64,000 nucleotides of DNA, from contig NZ_JUUZ01000012.1 of the NCBI RefSeq assembly GCF_001074155.1, positions 1 through 64,000 of the forward strand. Direction: 5' to 3'. A program made the position numbers and the translations under genes. The number at the start of each line of letters is the position of its first letter. The first letter of the stretch is position 1. This DNA is from Streptococcus pseudopneumoniae. GTDB lineage: Bacteria > Bacillota > Bacilli > Lactobacillales > Streptococcaceae. Of the stretch, positions 1 to 8,902 are shown piece after piece. The notes under the pieces were generated by a model. It was not told the DNA's origin. It worked only from the letters and a program-made list of their open reading frames with translations, and ran no database searches.

Positions 1-139
1 GATTTCGTCGTCCCACCTCCGCACAGTTGAGTAGGGCTGTAAAAGCTGATGAAATCAGCGTAGAAGAGATCACTCAACCACTGCGTCCTGCTCAAAAATC
101 CAAAGACAATTGAGAGGCTAGAACTTTTGTCCCAGCCTC
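1..139. repeat. Structured intergenic repeat at left edge (partial)
   Basis: No gene is visible here. The segment is made of nested inverted repeats: GTTGAGT at 26-32 pairs with ACTCAAC at 72-78, GCTGAT at 45-50 pairs with ATCAGC at 54-59, and a third hairpin lies at 114-139. I recall similar sequence recurring between genes in mitis-group streptococci, but I cannot name the family with confidence and the left end is cut off by the window. Confidence 0.4.
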
Positions 140-146
140 CTTTTTT
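114..146 (+). terminator. Intrinsic terminator (rightward)
   Basis: GAGGCT...AGCCTC hairpin (114-139) followed by CTTTTTT on the plus strand. It would end a rightward transcript entering from outside the window. Read leftwards it lacks a T-run, so it is a weaker stop for pgk. Confidence 0.5.
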
Positions 147-152
147 ATATTC

Positions 153-1352
153 TTATTTTTCAGTCAAAGCTGCAAGTCCTGGAAGTTCTTTACCTTCAAG
201 GAGTTCCATAGAAGCACCACCACCAGTAGAGATCCATGAGAATTTGTCTGCACGTCCAAGGTTGATAGCTGCGGCAGCTGAATCACCACCACCGATGATT
301 GATTTAACGCCTGGTTGTTTCACGATAGCGTCCATCACACCGATTGTACCAGCTTGGAAGTCAGGGTTTTCAAATACACCCATAGGACCATTCCATACAA
401 CTGTTTTCGCACCAGTCAATTCTTGGTCGAATTTAGCGATTGATTTAGGACCGATATCAAGACCAAGGAATCCTGGATCTACTGCTTCACCTTCAGTGTC
501 TTTCACTTCAGTGTAGTCAGCAAATGCGTTTGCTTCTTTTGAGTCAACTGGCAAAATCAATTTGCCGTTTGATTTTTCAAGAAGAGCTTTCGCCACATCC
601 AATTTGTCTTCTTCTACAAGTGAGTTACCGATTTCGATACCTTGCGCTTTGTAGAATGTGTAAGTCATCCCACCACCGATAAGAACTTTATCAGCTTTTT
701 CAAGCAAGTTTTCGATAACACCGATCTTGTCTGAAACTTTTGAACCACCAAGGATAGCCACGAATGGGCGTTCTGGAGCTTCAACTGCTTCTTGGATGTA
801 GGCAATTTCGTTTTCAAGAAGGAATCCAGCAACTGCTTTTTCAACGTTTGCTGAGATACCAACGTTAGATGCGTGTGCACGGTGAGCTGTACCGAATGCA
901 TCGTTTACAAAGATACCATCTCCAAGTGATGCCCAGTATTTACCAAGTTCAGGATCGTTTTTAGATTCTTTCTTGCCGTCAACATCTTCAAAACGAGTGT
1001 TTTCTACCAAGAGAACTTGTCCATCTTCGAGAGCGTTAATCGCTGCTTCCAATTCAGCACCACGAGTAACACCTGGAAGGAATGTAACTTCTTGACCCAA
1101 TTTAGCAGCCAAGTCAGCAGCTACAGGAGCAAGTGATTTACCTTCTTTGTCTGCTTCTTCTTTCACACGTCCAAGGTGAGAGAAGAGGATTGCACGTCCA
1201 CCTTGTTCAAGGATGTACTTGATAGTTGGAAGAGCTGCAGTGATACGGTTATCGTTAGTGATCACGCCATCTTTTACAGGTACGTTGAAGTCAACACGAA
1301 CGAGAACTTTTTTCCCTTTCAAGTCAACGTCTTTAACAGTCAATTTTGCCAT
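153..1352 (-). CDS. pgk: Phosphoglycerate kinase
   Basis: Glycolytic enzyme that transfers phosphate from 1,3-bisphosphoglycerate to ADP in the cytoplasm. The 399-residue product has full family length. The N-terminal substrate-binding segment with VRVDFNVP is near residue 20 and an HLGR motif near 60. The C-terminal nucleotide-binding region carries GGGDSAAA followed by [13 protein letters not shown]. The ATG at 1352 is preceded by an AGGAG ribosome-binding site at normal spacing. The gene is monocistronic: a strong extended -10 promoter lies just upstream, and the preceding endoglycosidase transcript is closed by its own terminator. Linkage of pgk to an EndoD-type gene matches what I recall of the pneumococcal chromosome. 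Confidence 0.98.
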   Translation of the reverse strand: MAKLTVKDVDLKGKKVLVRVDFNVPVKDGVITNDNRITAALPTIKYILEQGGRAILFSHLGRVKEEADKEGKSLAPVAADLAAKLGQEVTFLPGVTRGAELEAAINALEDGQVLLVENTRFEDVDGKKESKNDPELGKYWASLGDGIFVNDAFGTAHRAHASNVGISANVEKAVAGFLLENEIAYIQEAVEAPERPFVAILGGSKVSDKIGVIENLLEKADKVLIGGGMTYTFYKAQGIEIGNSLVEEDKLDVAKALLEKSNGKLILPVDSKEANAFADYTEVKDTEGEAVDPGFLGLDIGPKSIAKFDQELTGAKTVVWNGPMGVFENPDFQAGTIGVMDAIVKQPGVKSIIGGGDSAAAAINLGRADKFSWISTGGGASMELLEGKELPGLAALTEK

Positions 1353-1385
1353 TAGATATGACTCCTTCTTTTTTTTTACGTGTTA

Positions 1386-1394
1386 ATTATATCA
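1386..1394 (-). promoter_or_regulatory. pgk promoter, extended -10
   Basis: TGATATAAT on the minus strand, a perfect extended -10 box 34 nt before the pgk ATG. No good -35 box is seen at 17 nt, as is usual for extended -10 promoters. Confidence 0.65.
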
Positions 1395-1516
1395 CAAAAT
1401 CAATAAAAGAGATAGCAAAACCTTAAACTTTTCCCCAACCATTTCACAAGATTAAATAAGGACAGCCTTTGAAGCTATGACAGTATACACCACAATTTTT
1501 TCCTCATCTACTATGC

Positions 1517-1552
1517 AAAAAAGATTTGACCATTAAAAGTCAAATCTTTTTT
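1517..1552 (-). terminator. Terminator of the endoglycosidase gene
   Basis: AAAAAAGATTTGAC / GTCAAATCTTTTTT is a perfect 14-bp stem with an 8-nt loop, lying 36 nt after the endoglycosidase stop codon. It isolates that gene from pgk. Confidence 0.85.
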
Positions 1553-1587
1553 ATTGTATGAAGTCAATTTTAGATCAAAATTCTAGC

Positions 1588-4500
1588 TTACTCTTCTTTT
1601 TTCTTTTGAGCGAGAAGTCCAAAACCACCTAGAACTCCAACCAATCCAAGAGCCAGAAGATTTGTATCTACTCCTTCACCTGTACTTGGAAGTTGTTTTC
1701 CTTCAGGTTTTTCAGCTTGTGCTTCTGCTTTTGCTGGTTCCTGCTTAGCTGCTTGTGCTACTGGAGCAAGTGTAAGAGGTTTGTCATCTTGGACATCCAC
1801 TTTTGGCCCAATCTCAACAATCTCAGTAACAGTTTCTTTGATAAGCTCTGTTCCCTTAAGACTGCGGTTACCTTCAGTGTCAACCTCTACCAGATTTCGA
1901 CGAAGTCCTTCAACTCCTGCTTGAACCAAGCGACGTTCTCCTGCTTTAAGACTAGGATTTACTCGTTCTTCATGGCCGTATGCAACCTTTTCTTCCTCAA
2001 CCACTAATGCTGGATTGCTAATGGTCAAATCTTTGACTCCGTCTAGTGGTTGAACACGGCTCTCTACCTTGGTACCAACTTCAGTAATCTCAGCCACTGC
2101 TTCCTTAACTACTTCTGTCTCAAGAAGAGTGCGGTTGCCTTCTGTATCTACTTCAATCAGACGACGAGTCTGACCTTCTACACCTGCCTGAACGATACGA
2201 CGTTCTCCTGCTTGAAGGCTAGGATTTACTCGTTCTTCATGGCCGTATGCAACTTTTTCTTCTTCAATCACCAATGCTGGATTGCTGATAGTCAAATCTT
2301 TGACTCCGTCTAGCGGTTGAACACGGCTTTCTACCTTGGTACCAACTTCAGTGATTTCTGCAACTGCTTCCTTGACTACTTCTGTCTCAAGAAGAGTGTG
2401 GTTGCCTTTGGTATCAACTTCAATCAGACGACGAGTTTGACCTTCTACACCTTCCTGAACGATTCTACGTTCACCCAACAAGAGGTCTCCTGACGGACGT
2501 TCTTGGCGTTCGAAGGCTTGAGTTTCTGTTTCAACCACTAGCTCAGGTAGAGCTTCAACTGTTGGAGCAGTTTCACCTTCTTCTAAGCTACCTACATGGT
2601 GGCTTTCTTCTGCAGGAGCTAGTTTCTTATTCAGCTTTTCTTTCATGTCCGCAAATGCTTCTGGACTTGGATTTGTTGAGCCAATAAGAGTTTCTGCTTG
2701 AGCGATGATTGGATCGTCTGCATTTTTCTCACGAACTTTTCCTAGAAGAGTTTCAAGCTCTTCCTTAGCTGTTTGATAAAGCTGTACACCATCCAAGTCT
2801 GCACCTGCTTGTTTTAAATCGTTCAGGGCTTGGTTGACCGCTTCTTGACTAGCATCGTGGTTTTCTAAGATAGCTTTTGCTGCATCAAGCTTCTCAACAA
2901 AAGCTACTTGTTTTGCTGCATCCGCAAATGTATAAGCTAATGTTTCTTTGCGTCCTTGAGCAGATGTGATTTCTTGTTTCAGATATTCGTCGTTAATGGC
3001 TGCCTTAGGTGATACTAGAACATCAAATTCGACAGTTTGTCCTTGATAGTGCAACTCAAGTTTTTGACGGCCTGTCTTTTGAGGATCATAGCCTGTAATT
3101 TCGACTCCTTTGTCTGTAAAGCTATGTTCTGTCTCAGTTTCATCGTCATACAAGACCTTGAAGCGTCCTTCTGATAAATCAAGAGCATCGCCTACAAAGT
3201 AATCAATCTTCGGTTGTTTACTAATATATAAGGCTGCGACTTCTTTTGGACCAGCTTCTTCACCAGTCACTTGAACCTTGAAGCTTCCTGCAACTGGAAG
3301 ACCAAGATAGGTCACTGTCAACTCTTGTTCACCATGGTGATGAGTATCATAGCCGTTAACAACTACACCTGCATGACTGAGGTTGATGACTTCGTCTGCT
3401 TCTTCTCCCTCATATTTGACACGTAGAAGACCACCTTTGAGATTCAATTCCTCGCCATCTTGGTAAGTTGTCTTTTTAGGTGCTACTTCTAGACTGACAG
3501 CTTTAATCTTTCTTTCATCCTGAGGAATAGTCACAGCAAGAGTATTACTGATTTCTTTCCCTGGCAATTGTGTACGATAGTAAAGAAGGCTTGGACGTTT
3601 TTCAAAGCTCAATGGTTCTGTTGCCAAATCTCCTCCAACTACCGTATTTAAGGTAGCGATTGGAGTTTGTGAGTCTGCCTTGTCATAGACTGTAATTGTT
3701 GCTCCAGCAGGAACTTCTGAGAATCCAAGTTGAATCTTATTGTCCGTTAGAACACGCGCTACAACTTTAGCCATTGGAATGTTTTGGCTCTCCGTATCAA
3801 GAGTTTCATACATCTTCCAGTTGTAGATACGAATGGCTTTCCATGGTGTTCCATTGTCAGATGTAATAACGTGCAAACGCCAGTCTTGCGCTGTAATTGG
3901 GCTATCAAGGGTAATATCTGAAACATGGGCTCTATTGCCACGAACAGCCTTGGCTAGTTTCCATTCTCCAGCTTCATCCTTATAGTAGAGGTCAAAATCC
4001 TTAGTATTCATCAAACCATCGTTGACAGATTCTCCACCAGCACCGGCATGGTCCATGACCCATCTAACGACACGGCGTGGTTGTGTCAAACGGATATCAA
4101 CGCTACCACTCAACTGAGCAGAAGACCATTTATCAGATAAGCTAGTGATAGTTCCATTCAACATACCTTCGATACCTTCGCCGCCTTCTGTGTCTGGGAA
4201 GGTACTTCCGATAACAGTCGCTCCTGGAACAATATTTTCTGCTAATGGTCTTGGAAGACTTGTGTCTTGGACAGTCATTCCCCAGTCAAAGTTTGTAGTT
4301 GCTGCCTCAGAGCGAAGACCATTCTTACCAACTGCGACAACCTTCAACTCCTGACTAGTACCAATTGCACTAGCTGAACGGCTAACTTTTGGTAGGTAGA
4401 TCGTAGTGGCAGATGAGCCTGTCAATAGGCGCCAAGCATCGCCATCCTTCTCATAAACTTCATAGAAATCAGCATCTTTATTTCCAGTAAATTGGACAAT

Positions 4501-6624
4501 GGCTTCCGCTTCTTGGGCATTTTTAAGGGATTGTTTAGCTACTTTAAGAGCTGTTGGTGCTTGAGGAGCCACTTGATTATCTGTTACAGTCAACTCACCC
4601 AAGTTAAATTGATAGCCCTTAAGAGCAGCAGTATTTTCAAAAGTGAGCTTGATACCGTAAATAGTCTGACCTGCCAAGGCACTCAAATCAAATTCATCTT
4701 TTGTCCAATCGTCAGATAGAGTCAGCTCTTTACGAGCATTCTCTCCACCATAAGTATAGTTTTTCTGAGTTGCAAACTCTACATAGACCTTGCTTCCCTT
4801 ACCACCTTTATGAGCGACACGGAGTTTTGTTTTATCTGTTACTTCCAGTTTTGTAGAGTAAAGGCGAACATCTTGGTTGGTATTTTCAGCTAAATCACCC
4901 GCAATCTTAAGTGAGTTACCACCATTGTAGGCATCTTCAAAGTCATAGTCAGCTTGAAGTTTAGCACCTGATGAAGTTTGCCACCAGCGCCATGTAGGCA
5001 AGATACCTGATACAGAACGATAGTTCCATTCAGAATCCTTAGAAACTTTGCCGTCTACAAACCATTTTTTACCATGTCCTGTGTTAAAGGATGTTGTAAA
5101 GGTACGGCCTACTGCTGGTGTACGGTCAGCTACAAGGTTGGCAATCCCGTACCAGTCCTTGTCCTCTGGTTTTTGACCAGTTGGATCTCCTTGATAACCT
5201 GTAAAGAAGATGTTTTCATTCTTATGATAGTCTTCGCCTGTCTTACCAAGACTAGTAATTGTATCTGGAGCAAAGAGTCCAAGTGATAAGCGGAGCTTGC
5301 CATTTTCATCTAGAAGGGCATCCCATTTCACTTTTGTCTTGTAGGAACCACCTTGTTGCAATTCCAAACCTGCAAAGACATCGTACTGACTACGTCCAAG
5401 CCATTTAGCCATAGTTACAGAGTAGTCATTTTTCTCTTTGGTCCAGTTAAAGTTGGCAAAGAAGTGATCCGCAGGAACCTTGTCTCCCTCTTTTTCCATG
5501 AATTGGTAATTGTATTCACCCAAACCATCTTCATGATAACGACCATATTCATAGGTCATGGCATCGTACCAAGAATATTTCACTGGATGATTGACTTGAG
5601 CCGAATATTCCTTGGTATAGAGCATGAAGTCACGCATTTTCTTACCAAGAGGCGTTACGATATCTCCTGTTGTTTCTTGGTTGATAAAATATCCATCAAA
5701 TCCATAGTATTTAGCCAAATCAACCAACTTACGAGCGATAGGGAAAGTTCCATCTTCGTCTTGTTTAAGGGCTTCGGCAAATTTTTCTTGGTCTGCAATA
5801 CTATTAGACCAGTTGAAGAAGAGTGTACCCAATACAGGGACACCATTACGGTGACCAGCATCAATCACGTCCGGAGTTGGTACGAGTCCTTCCCAGAAGA
5901 CCATTGAATTCAAGTATTGCCAGTAGTCAAAAGCATAGGCTTTAAACTCTTCACCACCTACAGAAGCGTGGTCTTTAGCCTTAGAGTTGGTGTTAGCAAG
6001 AGCTTCAACCTTAGCGTCCTTATTGGCTTTTTCGTTGACTACATGCCCACGGTAACGTTTAGCCAATTCAACTGAAGAACGATTAATAGCGTCGTCTTCA
6101 CGGGCACCTGGTTCCCATTTCAACAAATCTTCCCAAGTGTCAAACTTAATTTCTTTTGGTCGAAGGCTTTTTTCTTCTTTCTTAGGAACATCTGAAACAG
6201 TTGCTTTCTCTTCAGCCTTATTTTCTGTAGCCACAGGTGCTTCTTCAGCCTTATTTTCTGCAGCTACAGGTGCTTCTTCAGCCTTAGGCGCTTCAGCAAC
6301 CGGACTAGCTACTTCCTTATCAGCTGCAGTCAATTGGTCCAAGGTTGGTTTTTCTTCTGAAATAGGTTGTTCACTAATCTTGTTTTCTGTCTCTTCCAAC
6401 TGCTTTAATACCTCAGGTGAAGCTGTAGTTGCTTGCTCTGATGGGGCAGGCGATGCTTGCTCTGTAGCCACAGCAGTAGTCCTTGTTTCATTCGCTGGGA
6501 TTGCAACTTCTTCTGCTAGAGCTTGGTTGGCAAATAAAACCGAACCAATCATCAAAGAGCAGGCACCCACTGATAATTTTCGAATACTATAGCGGCAACG
6601 TTTCTCAAAAAATGGATTCTTCAT
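1588..6624 (-). CDS. endoD: Cell-wall-anchored endo-beta-N-acetylglucosaminidase, EndoD type (GH85)
   Basis: Cleaves the chitobiose core of host N-glycans at the cell surface. The product has 1678 residues from the ATG at 6624, chosen because AAAGGAGA sits just upstream; an in-frame codon at 6645 lacks a ribosome-binding site. Order of parts: YSIRK signal peptide (about 1-37); an Ala/Glu/Pro-rich spacer with EEAPVA repeats (to about 150); the GH85 catalytic domain with FDGYFINQETTG, the family Asn-x-Glu pair being N315/E317; a carbohydrate-binding-like and F5/8-type region (about 555-940); two Ig-like beta domains (about 1040-1205); a helical segment with FIVAR-like repeats (about 1210-1340); near-identical G5-type repeats (about 1365-1620); and an LPSTG sortase motif with hydrophobic anchor and KKKEE tail. 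Monocistronic, with its own promoter, cre-like site and terminator. Confidence 0.95.
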   Translation of the reverse strand: MKNPFFEKRCRYSIRKLSVGACSLMIGSVLFANQALAEEVAIPANETRTTAVATEQASPAPSEQATTASPEVLKQLEETENKISEQPISEEKPTLDQLTAADKEVASPVAEAPKAEEAPVAAENKAEEAPVATENKAEEKATVSDVPKKEEKSLRPKEIKFDTWEDLLKWEPGAREDDAINRSSVELAKRYRGHVVNEKANKDAKVEALANTNSKAKDHASVGGEEFKAYAFDYWQYLNSMVFWEGLVPTPDVIDAGHRNGVPVLGTLFFNWSNSIADQEKFAEALKQDEDGTFPIARKLVDLAKYYGFDGYFINQETTGDIVTPLGKKMRDFMLYTKEYSAQVNHPVKYSWYDAMTYEYGRYHEDGLGEYNYQFMEKEGDKVPADHFFANFNWTKEKNDYSVTMAKWLGRSQYDVFAGLELQQGGSYKTKVKWDALLDENGKLRLSLGLFAPDTITSLGKTGEDYHKNENIFFTGYQGDPTGQKPEDKDWYGIANLVADRTPAVGRTFTTSFNTGHGKKWFVDGKVSKDSEWNYRSVSGILPTWRWWQTSSGAKLQADYDFEDAYNGGNSLKIAGDLAENTNQDVRLYSTKLEVTDKTKLRVAHKGGKGSKVYVEFATQKNYTYGGENARKELTLSDDWTKDEFDLSALAGQTIYGIKLTFENTAALKGYQFNLGELTVTDNQVAPQAPTALKVAKQSLKNAQEAEAIVQFTGNKDADFYEVYEKDGDAWRLLTGSSATTIYLPKVSRSASAIGTSQELKVVAVGKNGLRSEAATTNFDWGMTVQDTSLPRPLAENIVPGATVIGSTFPDTEGGEGIEGMLNGTITSLSDKWSSAQLSGSVDIRLTQPRRVVRWVMDHAGAGGESVNDGLMNTKDFDLYYKDEAGEWKLAKAVRGNRAHVSDITLDSPITAQDWRLHVITSDNGTPWKAIRIYNWKMYETLDTESQNIPMAKVVARVLTDNKIQLGFSEVPAGATITVYDKADSQTPIATLNTVVGGDLATEPLSFEKRPSLLYYRTQLPGKEISNTLAVTIPQDERKIKAVSLEVAPKKTTYQDGEELNLKGGLLRVKYEGEEADEVINLSHAGVVVNGYDTHHHGEQELTVTYLGLPVAGSFKVQVTGEEAGPKEVAALYISKQPKIDYFVGDALDLSEGRFKVLYDDETETEHSFTDKGVEITGYDPQKTGRQKLELHYQGQTVEFDVLVSPKAAINDEYLKQEITSAQGRKETLAYTFADAAKQVAFVEKLDAAKAILENHDASQEAVNQALNDLKQAGADLDGVQLYQTAKEELETLLGKVREKNADDPIIAQAETLIGSTNPSPEAFADMKEKLNKKLAPAEESHHVGSLEEGETAPTVEALPELVVETETQAFERQERPSGDLLLGERRIVQEGVEGQTRRLIEVDTKGNHTLLETEVVKEAVAEITEVGTKVESRVQPLDGVKDLTISNPALVIEEEKVAYGHEERVNPSLQAGERRIVQAGVEGQTRRLIEVDTEGNRTLLETEVVKEAVAEITEVGTKVESRVQPLDGVKDLTISNPALVVEEEKVAYGHEERVNPSLKAGERRLVQAGVEGLRRNLVEVDTEGNRSLKGTELIKETVTEIVEIGPKVDVQDDKPLTLAPVAQAAKQEPAKAEAQAEKPEGKQLPSTGEGVDTNLLALGLVGVLGGFGLLAQKKKEE
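1770..2475 (-). repeat. Tandem 267-bp G5-type repeats inside endoD
   Basis: GERR(I/L)VQ(E/A)GVEG recurs with an exact 89-codon spacing: unit 1 at 2209-2475, unit 2 at 1942-2208, and a shorter diverged unit 3 ending near 1770. Units 1 and 2 are almost identical at the protein level, which would allow copy-number change by recombination. Confidence 0.85.
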
Positions 6625-6646
6625 TTTTTCTCCTTTCACTTCCAAA

Positions 6647-6661
6647 AAGTAAGCGCTTTAT
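6647..6661 (-). promoter_or_regulatory. cre-like CcpA site upstream of endoD
   Basis: An AAGCGCTT core in the context TAAAGCGCTTACT (minus strand), just before the ribosome-binding site. The right half fits the cre consensus and the left half has two mismatches. The position downstream of the promoter would suit roadblock repression. Confidence 0.45.
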
Positions 6662-6711
6662 TTTTATTTTAAAAAGTAACTGCCCTTAAAATAGCAGAAC
6701 TGTTCATTTTT

Positions 6712-6739
6712 ATTTTATGATATTTATAAGTAGAGTCAA
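6712..6739 (-). promoter_or_regulatory. endoD promoter
   Basis: TTGACT (6734-6739), 16-bp spacer, TAAAAT (6712-6717) on the minus strand. The leader to the ATG is about 80 nt and contains the cre-like site. Confidence 0.6.
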
Positions 6740-6847
6740 CAGTCATCCTAAAATATCTATAAAGGGGTGAATAAATGATATAAATTAGACAATCAATTGT
6801 TTTTTTTACTTTTTAATGATATTTTTCTAAAAAAATGCGTTTACTAC

Positions 6848-6876
6848 TTGTTAGATTGCTTAGAATCCTTTAAAAT
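6848..6876 (+). promoter_or_regulatory. Promoter of the Na/Pi cotransporter gene
   Basis: TTGTTA (6848-6853), exactly 17 bp, TAAAAT (6871-6876), about 44 nt before the ATG. Divergent from the endoD promoter. Confidence 0.6.
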
Positions 6877-6920
6877 AGAATGGGATAAATTCCGCGATTA
6901 GTTTTCGGAGGGAAAATAAA

Positions 6921-8552
6921 ATGTCCATTAATTGGCAGGAAATTGCATTTCACTTTTTAGGTGGCCTGGGACTATTCTTATATAGTATCAAAACCATGGG
7001 GGACGGTTTGCAACAAGCAGCTGGAGATCGTCTTCGATTTTACATTGACAAATATACTAGCAATCCTTTCTTTGGAATTTTAGTTGGAATTGGGATGACT
7101 GCCCTGATTCAATCGAGTTCAGGTGTTACGGTTATTACAGTTGGTCTGGTTAGTGCTGGACTATTGACTTTACGTCAGGCTATTGGGATTGTTATGGGAG
7201 CCAATATTGGAACAACTGTCACATCCTTTATCATTGGTTTTAAATTGGGAGACTACGCATTACCTATGCTCTTTCTCGGAGCAGTCTGTCTCTTCTTCAC
7301 AAAAAATAGAACCATCAATAACATCGGACGAATTGTCTTTGGTGTCGGTGGTATCTTCTTTGCCCTCAATCTTATGAGTGGCGCTATGGAACCCCTTAAG
7401 GATTTACAAGTCTTTAAAGACTACATGGTAGAACTTAGTAAAAATCCAATATTGGGTGTTCTTGTCGGAACTGGTTTAACCCTTCTGATTCAAGCCTCCT
7501 CAGCGACCATCGGGATTCTACAAAATCTCTACGCTAGCAATCTGATTGACCTTCAAGGAGCCCTACCAGTGCTCTTTGGAGATAACATTGGAACTACTAT
7601 CACTGCTATTATCGCTTCTTTGGGTGCTAATATTGCAGCCAAACGTGTGGCGGCAGCCCATGTGGCCTTTAACGTTATCGGGACTGTTATCTGTATTATC
7701 TTCCTCGTTCCGTTTACAGGCTTAATCCAATGGTTTGAGAGTTTCTTAAATCTAGCTCCAGAAATGACCATTGCCTTCGCCCACGGAACCTTTAACATTA
7801 CCAATACAATCATTCAGTTTCCATTCATCGGAGCTCTTGCCTTCATGGTAACCAAACTTATCCCTGGAGAAGACGAAGTTGTCAAATACGAGCCACTTTA
7901 CCTTGATGAGCAACTGATCAAACAAGCTCCGTCTATCGCTCTTGGAAATGCTAAAAAAGAACTTCTACACTTGGGTAATTATGCTGCGAAAGCCTTTGAT
8001 CTCTCTTACGACTATATCATCAACTCTAATGAAAAAGTTGCAGAAAAGGGACATAAGACTGAAGAAGCTATCAATACCATTGATGAAAAATTGACTCGTT
8101 ACCTCATTAGTTTATCTGGTGAAGCTTTGAGCCAAAAAGAGAGTGAAGTCTTAACAAATATCCTTGACTCTTCACGAGACTTGGAACGTATCGGAGACCA
8201 CGCAGAAGCCCTGCTCAATCTTAACGATTACTTGCAACGCAAGAATGTTCAATTCTCTGAGGCTGCCTTAGAAGAACTAGCAGAGATTTATCTTAAAACT
8301 AGTGATTTCGTCAAAGATGCTCTTGAGAGTGTGGAAAACAACGACCTCGAGAAAGCTCAAGCTCTTGTCGAGCGACACGAAGACATCAACAACATGGAAC
8401 GTGTCCTTCGTAAGACTCACATCAAACGTCTAAATAACGGTGAATGTTCTCCTCAAGCAGGTGTCAACTTTATCGATATTATTTCACATTACACTCGTGT
8501 ATCAGACCACGCTATGAACCTTGCTGAAAAGGTTTTGGCAGAACAAATTTAA
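6921..8552 (+). CDS. Na/Pi cotransporter family protein with PhoU-like C-terminus
   Basis: Membrane transporter of the NptA/YjbB type, presumed to move phosphate with sodium. The 543-residue product has the duplicated Na/Pi cotransporter core. The first half carries ALIQSSSGVTV near residue 60 and GANIGTTVTS near 95. The second half carries LLIQASSATIG near 190 and GDNIGTTITA near 220. A soluble helical C-terminus from about 345 includes a repeated SRDLERIGDHAEAL / RVSDHAMNLAEK pattern typical of PhoU domains. GGAGGG precedes the ATG. The gene is monocistronic with its own promoter and a convergent terminator. Transport direction and substrate are inferred from the family. Confidence 0.88.
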   Translation: MSINWQEIAFHFLGGLGLFLYSIKTMGDGLQQAAGDRLRFYIDKYTSNPFFGILVGIGMTALIQSSSGVTVITVGLVSAGLLTLRQAIGIVMGANIGTTVTSFIIGFKLGDYALPMLFLGAVCLFFTKNRTINNIGRIVFGVGGIFFALNLMSGAMEPLKDLQVFKDYMVELSKNPILGVLVGTGLTLLIQASSATIGILQNLYASNLIDLQGALPVLFGDNIGTTITAIIASLGANIAAKRVAAAHVAFNVIGTVICIIFLVPFTGLIQWFESFLNLAPEMTIAFAHGTFNITNTIIQFPFIGALAFMVTKLIPGEDEVVKYEPLYLDEQLIKQAPSIALGNAKKELLHLGNYAAKAFDLSYDYIINSNEKVAEKGHKTEEAINTIDEKLTRYLISLSGEALSQKESEVLTNILDSSRDLERIGDHAEALLNLNDYLQRKNVQFSEAALEELAEIYLKTSDFVKDALESVENNDLEKAQALVERHEDINNMERVLRKTHIKRLNNGECSPQAGVNFIDIISHYTRVSDHAMNLAEKVLAEQI

Positions 8553-8560
8553 AACGAAAA

Positions 8561-8592
8561 AAATGCTTTGATTCTTTCGAATCAAAGCATTT
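8561..8592. terminator. Bidirectional terminator
   Basis: AAATGCTTTGATTC / GAATCAAAGCATTT is a perfect 14-bp stem with a 4-nt loop flanked by an A-run and a T-rich stretch. It serves the transporter gene on plus and the small gene on minus, whose last codons and TGA stop lie inside the stem. Confidence 0.85.
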
Positions 8593-8878
8593 TAAATAGC
8601 TCTCCAATCATAAATGAAGATGCGGCTGCACCCTTGTATCTCGCTTCTTCCTTTTTGATAAAGCGGGCCAGATTGACTAACTCTGGCGAAGGTGTTCTAG
8701 GATTCTTGAGTAGTTCAAGTGTGACTAGCCCTGAAAGTCGGACTGCAAGCAAGCGCTCATTAGTGCTGGGCAATTGCTTAGCAGTCTCTAGGAGCGCAGC
8801 CACTAAATCCTCACTCAGGTTTTGACGGGCATGATTGTAAAGATCCCGTATCAAGGTTTCTAGGTTTGGTTCTTCCAT
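8582..8878 (-). CDS. Small helical protein of unknown function
   Basis: 98 residues from the ATG at 8878, chosen because GGAGG lies 9 nt upstream; two earlier in-frame ATGs overlap that ribosome-binding site. The product is soluble and predicted mostly helical, with segments such as NLETLIRDLYNHAR and LVAALLETAKQLPS, and no signal peptide. Size and helical pattern resemble the enterocin-A immunity fold, but I see no diagnostic motif, so no function is assigned. It follows pepA by 24 bp on the same strand and is probably co-transcribed with it. The final codons and stop overlap a bidirectional terminator stem, an unusually tight 3' end. Confidence 0.7.
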   Translation of the reverse strand: MEEPNLETLIRDLYNHARQNLSEDLVAALLETAKQLPSTNERLLAVRLSGLVTLELLKNPRTPSPELVNLARFIKKEEARYKGAAASSFMIGELFKML

Positions 8879-8902
8879 CCCTATTACCTCCATCATTTCT
8901 GT

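Noticed and set aside
5353..5907. 184-codon antisense frame inside endoD
   Set aside because: Lies wholly within the GH85 coding region, without ribosome-binding site or recognisable protein.
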